Source: Roseobacter sp. GAI101
GTDB lineage: Bacteria; Pseudomonadota; Alphaproteobacteria; Rhodobacterales; Rhodobacteraceae
Length of the DNA stretch: 37,320 nucleotides
Direction of reading: 5' to 3'
Assembly (NCBI RefSeq): GCF_000156335.1
Contig: NZ_DS999214.1
Location: 15,845-53,164 of the forward strand
Positions 17,403 to 24,672 of the stretch are shown here, piece after piece. A program made the position numbers and the translations under genes. Each line of letters starts with the position of its first letter. The stretch's first letter is position 1. The notes under the pieces are model-generated. The model saw nothing but the letters and a program-made list of their open reading frames with translations. It searched no databases and was not told where the DNA came from.

Positions 17403-17519
17403 CAAGCTGACATTTGACAGGTTTTCACGGGGCGACAGGGGCCTTTTCGGAAAATTGACCATGATTACCCACAGAATGAAAGATATAGTTTCGTCACCCT
17501 CGGGATATTCATGCAAGCG

Positions 17520-17987
17520 TCAGTCAATCGCGAACAGCGACATCTGCACCAGCCCGTTCAGACGGGCGCCATGGCCGACGAAAAGCGTGTGGTTCACCCA
17601 GGCATAGCGGTCGTCGCCAGTTTCAAGCCGCGCATGGGTGCGCATGTAATAGGCGTCGTGGGGTACTTCTTCGCCGCGCACCAACGCATCCAGCACCTCG
17701 GCGGGGCCGTGGCGATAGCCGTAGTTCTGGATCTCGATCGTGGCCCCGTCATTGGTTTCAATGGCGTAGCGGGTATCAAGTTCGGTCAGTCCGCTGGCAA
17801 ATTGCGTCTGCCAGTCGGCCCCGACGTTCAAAATCTTGCCGTTGATCGCAGGCCCCTGCGCCGTGCCCCCGACAATGGGAATGATCCGCCGGATCCCTGC
17901 GCGGCCTGTGTTCATATGCCGGATCGGGTCCAAAGTGACTGTCAAATCTGTGACATGGCGCAGGGCGGGGGGCGGCAAAATTGACAT
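17520..17987 (-). CDS. DUF3237 domain protein
   Basis: 155-residue protein recognisable as the DUF3237 family by its opening (VTDLTVTLDPIRHMNTGRAG), the central GKILNVGADWQT and the ending RYAWVNHTLFVGHG. The function is unknown; such proteins are small beta-barrels often found beside aromatic or acyl-CoA catabolic genes. The start is ATG 17987 with AGGAAA about 6 nt upstream; an in-frame TTG at 18029 has no ribosome site. It is the first gene of the minus-strand set, although the 290-nt gap with a palindrome after it suggests that the following operon also has its own promoter. Confidence 0.82.
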   Translation of the reverse strand: MSILPPPALRHVTDLTVTLDPIRHMNTGRAGIRRIIPIVGGTAQGPAINGKILNVGADWQTQFASGLTELDTRYAIETNDGATIEIQNYGYRHGPAEVLDALVRGEEVPHDAYYMRTHARLETGDDRYAWVNHTLFVGHGARLNGLVQMSLFAID

Positions 17988-18012
17988 GAGGCTTTCCTGG
18001 TTGGCTGTTTGC

Positions 18013-18035
18013 CTTTGATACTGCGTCAATCAAAG
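18013..18035. promoter_or_regulatory. Inverted repeat in the DUF3237/marR divergent region
   Basis: CTTTGAT (18013-18019) and ATCAAAG (18029-18035) form perfect 7-bp arms with a 9-nt spacer, close to the DUF3237 start. The arm spacing suits a winged-helix dimer. The site differs in sequence from the GAACA/TGTTC sites, so a second regulator or DNA geometry is possible. Confidence 0.35.
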
Positions 18036-18062
18036 CACGGGGCGCAAGGCCGTGCATTTTGC

Positions 18063-18106
18063 TTGCCAAAAGGATTGGATGCCCCATAATGTTCGGTAAC
18101 AGAACA
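18063..18106 (+). promoter_or_regulatory. Promoter with overlapping operator for the marR-ligase operon
   Basis: TTGCCA (18063-18068), a 16-nt spacer and CATAAT (18085-18090) form a good sigma-70 type promoter. TGTTC-GGTAACA-GAACA (18090-18106) starts at the last base of the -10 box and covers the expected transcription start. This placement fits autorepression by the MarR protein encoded 26 bases further on. Confidence 0.5.
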
Positions 18107-18131
18107 AAGCCAAGACTGGGATGAGACCGGC

Positions 18132-18614
18132 ATGACCAAGCAACGAACACCTGCGACCCCGACGCTGCACAGCGATGATCTGTCCTTGGCGATCCGCAAA
18201 AGCAATCTGCCTGATTTCACCGGTTACCTGATCAAGCGCAGCTGGGTCACCATCCAGCGTGACCTGCGCGAATTGCTCTTGGGCTTTAATCTGAGCCAAC
18301 GTAGCATGTCGGTGCTGTCGGTCGTCAGCGCGAACCCCGACATCAACCAAAGCGACGTCGCCGCTGCCCTGTCGATTGAACGGTCGGGCATGGTGGTGAT
18401 CGTGGACGAACTTGAGGATCTGGACCTGATCCGCCGTGAACGCGCTTTGACGGACCGGCGCGCTTATGCCTTGCGCACGACCCTCAAGGGGGAACACCTG
18501 CATGACAAGGTCAGCGCTGCGATCGTCGCCCATGAAAACCGCATTTTTGCCAATCTAAGCGCCGCAGAACGCGAGAGCCTGCACGTGATCTTGTCAAAGC
18601 TCGTCGGGAATTGA
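18132..18614 (+). CDS. MarR family transcriptional regulator
   Basis: 160-residue winged-helix repressor. The DNA-binding domain runs from about residue 50 (FNLSQRSMSVLSVV) through the recognition region NQSDVAAALSIERSGMVVIV to the wing DRRAYALRTT, the usual MarR pattern. It is followed at once by a feruloyl-CoA-synthetase-like gene, an arrangement known for hydroxycinnamate regulators such as CouR and FerC, which sense hydroxycinnamoyl-CoA. By analogy the ligand may be the CoA ester made by that ligase. Likely targets are the inverted repeats at 18090-18106 and 22395-22414. Confidence 0.9.
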   Translation: MTKQRTPATPTLHSDDLSLAIRKSNLPDFTGYLIKRSWVTIQRDLRELLLGFNLSQRSMSVLSVVSANPDINQSDVAAALSIERSGMVVIVDELEDLDLIRRERALTDRRAYALRTTLKGEHLHDKVSAAIVAHENRIFANLSAAERESLHVILSKLVGN

Positions 18615-18619
18615 GCGAG

Positions 18620-20434
18620 ATGAGCGCCGCCGGTCCAGCGCTTTGGCAGCCCGAGTTCGATATCGAACACCGTCCAGACGGCACCATCATCATGGCGCAA
18701 AAGGGGGCGGTTGAAGTCCTGGCGACAAGCATCCCGGAAAGGTTGGTCCATTGGGCCAAGACGACGCCGGACCGGATCTATCTGGGCCAGCGTGACAGCT
18801 CGGGCGGCTGGCGCACCATGACATATGCACAAGTCTTGGCACAGGTCCGGCAGATCGGGGCAGGGTTACTGTCCTTGGGGATGGGACCGGACAAACCGTT
18901 ATTGGTTCTGTCTGGCAATGACATCGAACATGCGCTGATCGGTCTGGCCGCGCAATATGTCGGCGTGCCTTATGCGCCGCTGTCCACCGCCTATTCGCTG
19001 GTGTCTGACGATCATGGCAAGCTGCGCGATATCGCCGCGCTGTTGAAACCCGGCGCGGTTTTTGTGGCCGACGGTGCCGCCTTCGGCAAAGCGATTGCAG
19101 CGATTGCGACACCTGATCTGGCCGTGATCGCGACGCAAAATCCGGGCGAGGGGCAGGTAGGATTTGAGAGCCTATGCAGTGGATTGGGCTCGGAAATAGC
19201 CGACGCAGCCTTTGCCAATCTGGTGCCTGAGACTGTCGCGAAATACCTGTTCACTTCAGGTTCAACCGGATCGCCCAAGGCGGTCATCAACACGCAGCAT
19301 ATGCTGACCAGCAATCAGGACATGATCGCCGACTGCTTTCGTTTTCTGGCGGATCATCCCCCGATCGTATGTGAATGGGCTCCGTGGAACCATACTGCCG
19401 GTGGCAACAAGACTTTCAACATGGTGCTGTATAACGGCGGCACCTTTTACATCGACGAGGGCAAGCCGACCGCTGCGGGCTTTGCCACGTCGCTGCGCAA
19501 TCTGGCCGATGTCCGCCCCACCTGGCATTTCAATGTGCCGTTGGGATACGAAATGCTGGCGCGCGCCTTTGAAGCGGATGCCGATCTGGCCAAGACGTTT
19601 TTCAGCCGAATGGACATGATGATGTATGCAGGTGCCGGGATGGCGCAGCACACATGGAACCAGCTCAAGGCGCTTTCCAAGCAGGCCACGGGGCGCGAGG
19701 TGCTTTTGGTCACCGCGCTTGGGGCGACCGAAACGGGGCCCTTTGCGCTGATGGGCACGGATCACCAGCCTAAATCCGGCAATGTCGGCGTGCCTGCATG
19801 CGGCGTAACGCTGAAACTTGTGCCCAACGAAGGCAAGCTTGAGGCGCGCCTGAAAAGTCCCTCGATCACGCCCGGCTATTTCGGGGCCGCGCAAGCGACA
19901 GCCGATGCGCTGGACGATGAAGGGTTCTATATCCTTGGCGATGCTCTGCGTCCCGCTGACCCTGATGATCTGACCAAGGGGTTCTTTTTCGATGGGCGCA
20001 CGGCAGAGAACTTCAAGCTGCGCACAGGGACATGGGTGGCCGTCGGCGCATTGCGGGCCAAGCTGGTCGATCACTTCAACGGATTGCTGCGGGACGCGGT
20101 GATCGTCGGCGAGGATCAGCCATTTCTGGGCGCAATTGTCTTGGCCGACGTGGAGGAACTGCAAAAGATGGCACCGGGGGATAGTTTGGCCGTACTGATG
20201 CAGGACCCCGAGATTCAGGCCGCTTTGCAGGCCCGCCTGAACAGCCTTGCAGCGACCGCCACGGGGTCAGCAACTAAAATCAAACGGATGTTGGTGATGA
20301 TGGACGCGCCCAGCCTGGATAAGGGCGAAGTGACCGACAAAGGGTCAATCAACCAGCGCGCCGTCATGCGCAACCGGCCTGAATTGCTGCAAGCGATATA
20401 TGACGGCGGGGACGGGGTGTTCGAGGCGACCTGA
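18620..20434 (+). CDS. fcs: Feruloyl-CoA synthetase-like acyl-CoA ligase
   Basis: 604-residue AMP-forming ligase closely resembling the feruloyl-CoA synthase family in length and in block motifs: ERLVHWAKTTPDR, LLVLSGNDIEHALIGL, PYAPLSTAYSLVSDDHGKL, the nucleotide loop FTSGSTGSPKAVI (211-223), LGATETGPF, and the C-terminal KGEVTDKGSINQR with the catalytic lysine. The likely reaction is activation of a hydroxycinnamate or similar aryl-propenoate; the exact acid is uncertain. ATG 18620 lies 5 nt after the marR stop; TTG 18611, overlapping that stop, is an alternative start. The stop codon is inside a strong hairpin. Confidence 0.88.
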   Translation: MSAAGPALWQPEFDIEHRPDGTIIMAQKGAVEVLATSIPERLVHWAKTTPDRIYLGQRDSSGGWRTMTYAQVLAQVRQIGAGLLSLGMGPDKPLLVLSGNDIEHALIGLAAQYVGVPYAPLSTAYSLVSDDHGKLRDIAALLKPGAVFVADGAAFGKAIAAIATPDLAVIATQNPGEGQVGFESLCSGLGSEIADAAFANLVPETVAKYLFTSGSTGSPKAVINTQHMLTSNQDMIADCFRFLADHPPIVCEWAPWNHTAGGNKTFNMVLYNGGTFYIDEGKPTAAGFATSLRNLADVRPTWHFNVPLGYEMLARAFEADADLAKTFFSRMDMMMYAGAGMAQHTWNQLKALSKQATGREVLLVTALGATETGPFALMGTDHQPKSGNVGVPACGVTLKLVPNEGKLEARLKSPSITPGYFGAAQATADALDDEGFYILGDALRPADPDDLTKGFFFDGRTAENFKLRTGTWVAVGALRAKLVDHFNGLLRDAVIVGEDQPFLGAIVLADVEELQKMAPGDSLAVLMQDPEIQAALQARLNSLAATATGSATKIKRMLVMMDAPSLDKGEVTDKGSINQRAVMRNRPELLQAIYDGGDGVFEAT

Positions 20435-20449
20435 AACAGGCCGCCTCGA
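20421..20449. terminator. Strong hairpin between convergent genes
   Basis: TCGAGGCG-A-CCTG (20421-20433) pairs with CAGG-C-CGCCTCGA (20437-20449), with one mismatch and an AAA loop. The ligase TGA (20432-20434) straddles stem and loop, and the TRAP protein gene ends at 20457 on the other strand. The structure is symmetric enough to work in both directions; the plus side is followed by CAATTCTTTAC. Confidence 0.6.
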
Positions 20450-20456
20450 CAATTCT

Positions 20457-21500
20457 TTACATGTCGGACTTGGATTTGATCAGCGCCTTGGCCTGGTCGA
20501 TCAGGGCCTGACCGTCAAAGCCTTTACCTTCGGCTTCGGCCACCCAACGCTGGATCACGGGCTGCGCTGCCTCTTTGAAACGGGCGACTTCGGTGGCGTC
20601 CAGTTCAATGATGTTGTTGCCGTTCTTGACCGCAATTTCGCGGCCGGGGGCATCATAATCAAACATCACCTGCGCCGCGAATTCGCTGAGCGCCGCACCG
20701 GATTCCTGATCGATTGCTGCTTTCTGCTCATCCGTCAGGGATTCGTATTTATCCTTGTTCATGACCAAAACGATTGTCGCGGTATAAAGCGCCTCTGGTC
20801 CGGTGAACTCGGTGTGGTTGCTTACCAGTTCGGCCAGACGGATCGACGGGGTGACTTCCCATGGGATCACGGTTCCTTCGACCACGCCTTTGGACAGCGC
20901 TTCGGGGATGCCGGGCAGGGGAAGACCGACGGGGGTCGCGCCCAGTTCGGACAGCATGTCGTTGATCACCCGTGTCGGGCCGCGCAGTTTCTTGCCCGCA
21001 AGGTCTTCAAGCTTGGTGACAGGTTCCTTGGTGTGGATCACACCGGGGCCATGCACCCATGCGCCCAGAACCTTGAGGTCTTTGTATTCACCAGCCTGCA
21101 AGTCATCCTCTACCAGCTGCCAAAACGCTTTCGATGTGGCAACCGGATCAGTCATCATGAAGGGCAGTTCGAACACTTCGGTCTTGGGATAGCGGCCGGG
21201 CGTGTAGCCAACGACGGTCATCGACATATCCACCACGCCGTCAATGGCCTGGTCGATCAGTTCCGGTGGACGGCCACCAAGCGCCATGCCATCGAAATGT
21301 TCGATCTTGAGGCTTCCGTTCGACGCCGCTTCGACCCGTTCGGCCCATGGCTTGAGGATGTGCTTTGGCACAGTGGCAACAGGTGGCAAGAACTGGTGCA
21401 GGCGCAGTGTCGTTGTTTCAGCCGATGCCGTCGTACCTGCAAACATCCCGCTTGCGACAACACCCGCCGCCACCGCTTTTATCAAAGAACGTCTATTCAT
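20457..21500 (-). CDS. TRAP transporter solute-binding protein (DctP family)
   Basis: 347-residue periplasmic binding protein. The signal peptide is MNRRSLIKAVAAGVV...TTASA, cleaved before ETTTLRLHQFLPP. The DctP hallmark region LAGKKLRGPTRVINDMLSELGATP contains the arginine that usually holds the ligand carboxylate (given here by its key part, LRGPTRV). Further typical blocks are FELPFMM and VEGTVIPWE. ATG 21500 has GGGAGG 5 nt upstream. No DctQ or DctM membrane gene is in the window, so it is an orphan that must work with subunits encoded elsewhere. It lies downstream of a crotonase gene and opposite a hydroxycinnamate-type ligase, which suggests an aromatic-acid ligand. Confidence 0.9.
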   Translation of the reverse strand: MNRRSLIKAVAAGVVASGMFAGTTASAETTTLRLHQFLPPVATVPKHILKPWAERVEAASNGSLKIEHFDGMALGGRPPELIDQAIDGVVDMSMTVVGYTPGRYPKTEVFELPFMMTDPVATSKAFWQLVEDDLQAGEYKDLKVLGAWVHGPGVIHTKEPVTKLEDLAGKKLRGPTRVINDMLSELGATPVGLPLPGIPEALSKGVVEGTVIPWEVTPSIRLAELVSNHTEFTGPEALYTATIVLVMNKDKYESLTDEQKAAIDQESGAALSEFAAQVMFDYDAPGREIAVKNGNNIIELDATEVARFKEAAQPVIQRWVAEAEGKGFDGQALIDQAKALIKSKSDM

Positions 21501-21578
21501 CGTTTCCTCCCAGAGTTGATGATGCAGCTTTGTGCTGCTTGTATGATACCGCAGGTTGCGCGGCATCTTGGTAATTTA

Positions 21579-22361
21579 CTAGCGAAATTTTGGTGCGCGC
21601 TTTTCAAGAAACGCGCGCAGGCCTTCGTCGGCATCCGGACCCGACTGCGACACGGCAGCGCTCAGGCTTTCGACATAAAGACCATCGGCCTTGGACATGT
21701 CTTCAATCCGGCTGATCGAGTTGATCATCATGTAATTCGACATCGGCGCGTTGCGCGCGATCTTGCCCGCCAGATCCATTGCCATCGCCAGCGATTCCCC
21801 TTCGCCCACGGCATAATGTGCCAAGCCAAGCTGCACGCCTTCTTCGGCGTTGAACTTGCGGCCTGTCAGCATCATTTCGGTCATCCGGTCGGCCCCAAGG
21901 ATACGGCCCACACGCACAGTTGCACCACCGCCGACAAAGATGCCGCGCCGCCCTTCGGGGAGCTGAAAGATCGTGGACGGCTCGGCAATCCGCACATGGG
22001 TCGACGTCGCCAGTTCAAGCCCGCCACCGATCGCCGCGCCAAAGATCGCGGATACCACCGGCAAACCGCCGAACTGGATCATATCCATCACACCATGCCA
22101 GTTGCGCGAATGGTACAGTGTTTCCTCGGTCGAGCGTTTGACATGTTCGCTCAGGTCCAGACCGGAACAGTAGTGCCCGGCAGTTCCCGTCAGCACGACA
22201 GCGCGGGCTTCCTTGGGCGGGTCCATGAAGAACGCCTTGAGCGCGCCAAGCAGTCCGTCGCTCATCGCGTTGCGTTTGTCGGGGCGGGTCATGGTGAGAA
22301 CCGCAATATCCCCTTGCAGGTCAATGTTCAAAACATCCGGGTTGGCAACGGCTGAGGTCAT
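21579..22361 (-). CDS. Enoyl-CoA hydratase/isomerase (crotonase family)
   Basis: 260-residue crotonase. The oxyanion strands are GHYCSGLDLSEH and FGAAIGGGLELATSTHVR; the glutamate in GGGLELA and the LPEG glutamate match the two catalytic positions of hydratases. It is not close in motif to the 13448 crotonase. Its promoter region is the 111-nt gap shared with a divergent amidohydrolase and holds a perfect 20-bp palindrome. Together with the MarR, ligase and amidohydrolase genes it resembles the hydratase of cou-type p-coumarate clusters, which would hydrate a hydroxycinnamoyl-CoA. It precedes the TRAP binding protein by 78 nt. Confidence 0.88.
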   Translation of the reverse strand: MTSAVANPDVLNIDLQGDIAVLTMTRPDKRNAMSDGLLGALKAFFMDPPKEARAVVLTGTAGHYCSGLDLSEHVKRSTEETLYHSRNWHGVMDMIQFGGLPVVSAIFGAAIGGGLELATSTHVRIAEPSTIFQLPEGRRGIFVGGGATVRVGRILGADRMTEMMLTGRKFNAEEGVQLGLAHYAVGEGESLAMAMDLAGKIARNAPMSNYMMINSISRIEDMSKADGLYVESLSAAVSQSGPDADEGLRAFLEKRAPKFR

Positions 22362-22394
22362 GACGGCAAAATCCTTGAAGGTGCAATTTAGATG

Positions 22395-22414
22395 AATAGA
22401 ACAATTGTTCTATT
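22395..22414. promoter_or_regulatory. Perfect 20-bp palindrome in a divergent promoter region
   Basis: AATAGAACAATTGTTCTATT is identical to its own reverse complement. For the minus-strand crotonase it lies between a possible -35 (TTGCTA) and -10 (TCTATT, 17-nt spacing), where a bound dimer would block RNA polymerase. Size and form fit a MarR-type operator. Its GAACA/TGTTC core is shared with 17388-17402 and, in the opposite arrangement, with 18090-18106. Confidence 0.7.
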
Positions 22415-22472
22415 GAATAGCAATATGATTTGTTCCAGACTTGCGCAAACTTTGCCCACGGGAGAGGCTGCA

Positions 22473-23345
22473 ATGATCGACTTTGATAAAATTCGCGCCA
22501 TTGATTTTCACACTCATGCCGAAGAACCCTGCGGATGCCATTCGGATGACGGATATGATGATCTGCAATCAACGATGGCCAGCTATTTCGGTGCGCCGTG
22601 GAAGCATCCCCCGACGATTCAAGAAACAGCTGCGCATTACCGCGAACAGAATATTGCAGCCGTGATCTTTCCCGTCGATGCAGAGCGCGAGACCGGATAC
22701 CGCCGCTATAAGAACGAAGAAGTCGCTGCCATCGCCGCAGAGAATGACGATGTGCTGATCCCGTTTGCGTCGATTGATCCGTGGAAGGGCAAGATGGGTG
22801 TGCGCGAGGCGCGGCGTCTGATCAAGGATTTCGGCATCAAGGGGTTCAAGTTCCACCCCACGATGCAGGGGTTTTACCCCAATGACCGCATCGCCTATCC
22901 GCTTTACGAAGCCATTGAAGAAGAAGGCGGGATCGCCTTGTTCCACACCGGTCAAACCGGTGTCGGGTCCGGCATGCCCGGCGGCAATGGCATGCGTCTG
23001 AAATATTCAAATCCGATGTATATGGACGATGTCGCTGTCGACTTCCCCGACCTGAAAATCATCCTCGCGCACCCCAGCTTTCCCTGGCAGGAAGAAGCGC
23101 TTTCGGTCGCACAGCACAAGCCGAACGTCTATATCGACCTGTCCGGCTGGTCCCCGAAATACTTCCCTGAAATTCTTGTGCGCTATGCCAATTCGATCCT
23201 GAAGAAAAAGATGCTGTTCGGGTCGGACTGGCCGATGATCACTCCCGAACGCTGGTTGGCCGATTTCGAGAAGATCGCGATCAAGGACGACGTCCGGCCG
23301 CTGATCCTCAAGGAAAACGCGATGCGGTTGCTTGGGGCAAGCTAG
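22473..23345 (+). CDS. Amidohydrolase family protein (ACMSD/amidohydrolase 2 type)
   Basis: 290-residue TIM-barrel metal enzyme (PF04909). The metal motif is IDFHTHAEEPCG at the N-terminus, then GFKFHPTMQGFYPND, LFHTGQTG, IILAHPSFPW and LFGSDWPMITPERW with the catalytic aspartate. ATG 22473 follows GGGAGAGG; an earlier in-frame ATG at 22392 would overlap the palindrome and has no ribosome site. Similar proteins in R. palustris-type p-coumarate clusters are annotated as 4-hydroxyphenyl-beta-ketoacyl-CoA hydrolases, while others in the family are decarboxylases. A role in side-chain cleavage after the hydratase is the best inference; a decarboxylase step for the neighbouring N-heterocycle pathway is the alternative. 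Confidence 0.85.
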   Translation: MIDFDKIRAIDFHTHAEEPCGCHSDDGYDDLQSTMASYFGAPWKHPPTIQETAAHYREQNIAAVIFPVDAERETGYRRYKNEEVAAIAAENDDVLIPFASIDPWKGKMGVREARRLIKDFGIKGFKFHPTMQGFYPNDRIAYPLYEAIEEEGGIALFHTGQTGVGSGMPGGNGMRLKYSNPMYMDDVAVDFPDLKIILAHPSFPWQEEALSVAQHKPNVYIDLSGWSPKYFPEILVRYANSILKKKMLFGSDWPMITPERWLADFEKIAIKDDVRPLILKENAMRLLGAS

Positions 23346-23362
23346 GGGCGCTTACGCCCCTA
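23343..23362. terminator. Hairpin containing both stop codons of convergent genes
   Basis: TAGGGGCG (23343-23350) pairs perfectly with CGCCCCTA (23355-23362) around CTTA. The first three bases are the TAG of the amidohydrolase, and the enamidase TAA (minus strand) is read from 23352-23354 in the loop. It is probably a bidirectional terminator, though T-tracts are weak. Confidence 0.55.
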
Positions 23363-24542
23363 CAATTCCCTTCACCAACTCGGGCAGGCGTGTGGCCGGT
23401 GGCGTATTCCGGCTGCGCTGGCTGCGCACGACACCGTCGATCACAGTCATGCCGACACCCGGCAGGTTGCCCAGTTGCACCGATTCCAGCAGGTTCTTGC
23501 CCGGCGCGTGCTGTGCTTGATCCATGATCACAAAGTCGGCGCATTTCCCGGCTTCGATCAATCCGGTGTCCAGCTTGCGCTGCCGCGCGGTGTTGCCGGT
23601 GGCAAAGCAAAAGGCAACCTCGGCGGAGATATCGCCCAGCGATGACAGCAGCGCCACCATCCGCATGATGCCGAGCGGTTGCACCCCGGAGCCTGCAGGC
23701 CCGTCCGTCCCCAAGATCAGCTGGTCCAGCTTGCCCAGTTCACGCGCGGTGTTCAGCGTCAGCAAAGCGGCGCGTTCATTGCCGTTATGCACGATCTCGA
23801 GCGCGGCTTTACAGCCCTCGCAGATGCAGATGATCTGGTCGTCGGGCAGGGCGGTGTGCCCGCCGTTAATGTGGCCGACCACGTCGGTGCCGGTTTCCAG
23901 CACCATGTCCGCGTCGATCAAGCCCGATCCGGGGATCGACGGACCGCCGGTGTGGATCGTGCTTTGCATGCCGTATTTGCGCGCCCAGCCGACCATCTCG
24001 TTCGCAGTTTTGCCGTCTTTCACCGTGCCAAGGCCGACCTCGCCGATCAGCGTGACACCAGCTTCGCCCATCTGGCGGAAATGATGTTCTTCCAGCCCTT
24101 GTTGCAGCAGGGGTGCCCCCGCATGCACCTTGACCCCGGAAGGGCGGAAGTTTTCGTACCAGCGCTGTGCGGCAATCGCCATCGCGACGGTGCCAACCGG
24201 ATCGTTGGGGCGCCCGGGCATGTGCACCTCGCCCGCCGAAATCAGCGTCGTCACACCGCCATGCAGGGTCGAATCGATCCAGCCCAATTGCTGCTGGCGC
24301 GGGGTATAGTCGCCAACCACCGGATGCACGTGACTGTCGATCAGACCGGGGGCGAGGGTCGCGCCATGGGCATCGATCAGCGTGGTCGCACCCTCGCAGT
24401 CCATGTCCTTTTCCTTGCCCCATTCTGTGATCTTGCCGTCAATCGCGATCAGGCAATCACCGTCGAAAATGGGCTCTTCCATCTTGCCAGACAGGATCAT
24501 GCCAATGTTGCGGATCACAAGCTTTGCGGGGGTGTCTGACAT
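23352..24542 (-). CDS. ena: Enamidase-like amidohydrolase (ring opening of a cyclic enamide)
   Basis: 396-residue amidohydrolase with strong block similarity to the enamidase of Eubacterium barkeri, which hydrolyses 1,4,5,6-tetrahydro-6-oxonicotinate to ammonia and 2-formylglutarate. Shared blocks include HGGVTTLISAGEVHMPGRP (94-112), GVKVHAGAPLLQQGL, IGEVGLGTVKDG, IHTGGPSIPGSG and the C-terminal SRNTPPA. Likely metal ligands are H71 and H73 (DSHVHP), a bridging glutamate E168, H197 and H224; the likely catalytic aspartate is D280. ATG 24542 has GAAAGG about 7 nt upstream; ATG 24572 has none. It is divergent from the reductase/Mo-hydroxylase operon across an overlapping symmetric promoter, which links them functionally. 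The similarity judgement is from memory of the family, not an alignment. Confidence 0.85.
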   Translation of the reverse strand: MSDTPAKLVIRNIGMILSGKMEEPIFDGDCLIAIDGKITEWGKEKDMDCEGATTLIDAHGATLAPGLIDSHVHPVVGDYTPRQQQLGWIDSTLHGGVTTLISAGEVHMPGRPNDPVGTVAMAIAAQRWYENFRPSGVKVHAGAPLLQQGLEEHHFRQMGEAGVTLIGEVGLGTVKDGKTANEMVGWARKYGMQSTIHTGGPSIPGSGLIDADMVLETGTDVVGHINGGHTALPDDQIICICEGCKAALEIVHNGNERAALLTLNTARELGKLDQLILGTDGPAGSGVQPLGIMRMVALLSSLGDISAEVAFCFATGNTARQRKLDTGLIEAGKCADFVIMDQAQHAPGKNLLESVQLGNLPGVGMTVIDGVVRSQRSRNTPPATRLPELVKGIVGA

Positions 24543-24612
24543 GTCGTTGCCTTTCAAGCATCTTGGTTTCATTTGAACGCTAACAGAAAAATCAAACCAA
24601 GCAAGATGAAAT

Positions 24613-24653
24613 GCTTGACAGTATTTCGTTTGTGTACAAACAATATGTCAAGC
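24613..24653. promoter_or_regulatory. Symmetric divergent promoters with central operator
   Basis: Outer arms GCTTGACA (24613-24620) and TGTCAAGC (24646-24653) are perfect complements, and each carries a consensus TTGACA -35 box, one per strand. The centre GTTTGTGTACAAAC (24628-24641) has 6-bp arms. The plus promoter may use AACAAT (24639-24644) as -10. The two promoters face each other and overlap, so transcription of the enamidase and of the fpr operon is probably controlled jointly by one dimer at the centre. Confidence 0.6.
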
Positions 24654-24672
24654 AGCGAAAAAGGAATGATCC

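Noticed and set aside
17413..17420. TTTGACAG on the plus strand as a promoter
   Set aside because: No plus-strand gene follows and no matching -10 box was seen; it lies in the gap between two minus-strand genes.
20400..22355. A 651-codon open frame on the plus strand
   Set aside because: It lies antisense to the TRAP binding protein and a crotonase, both with clear motifs and ribosome sites. Its translation is rich in H, R, Q and D without any family motif, as expected for a mirror frame of high-GC genes.
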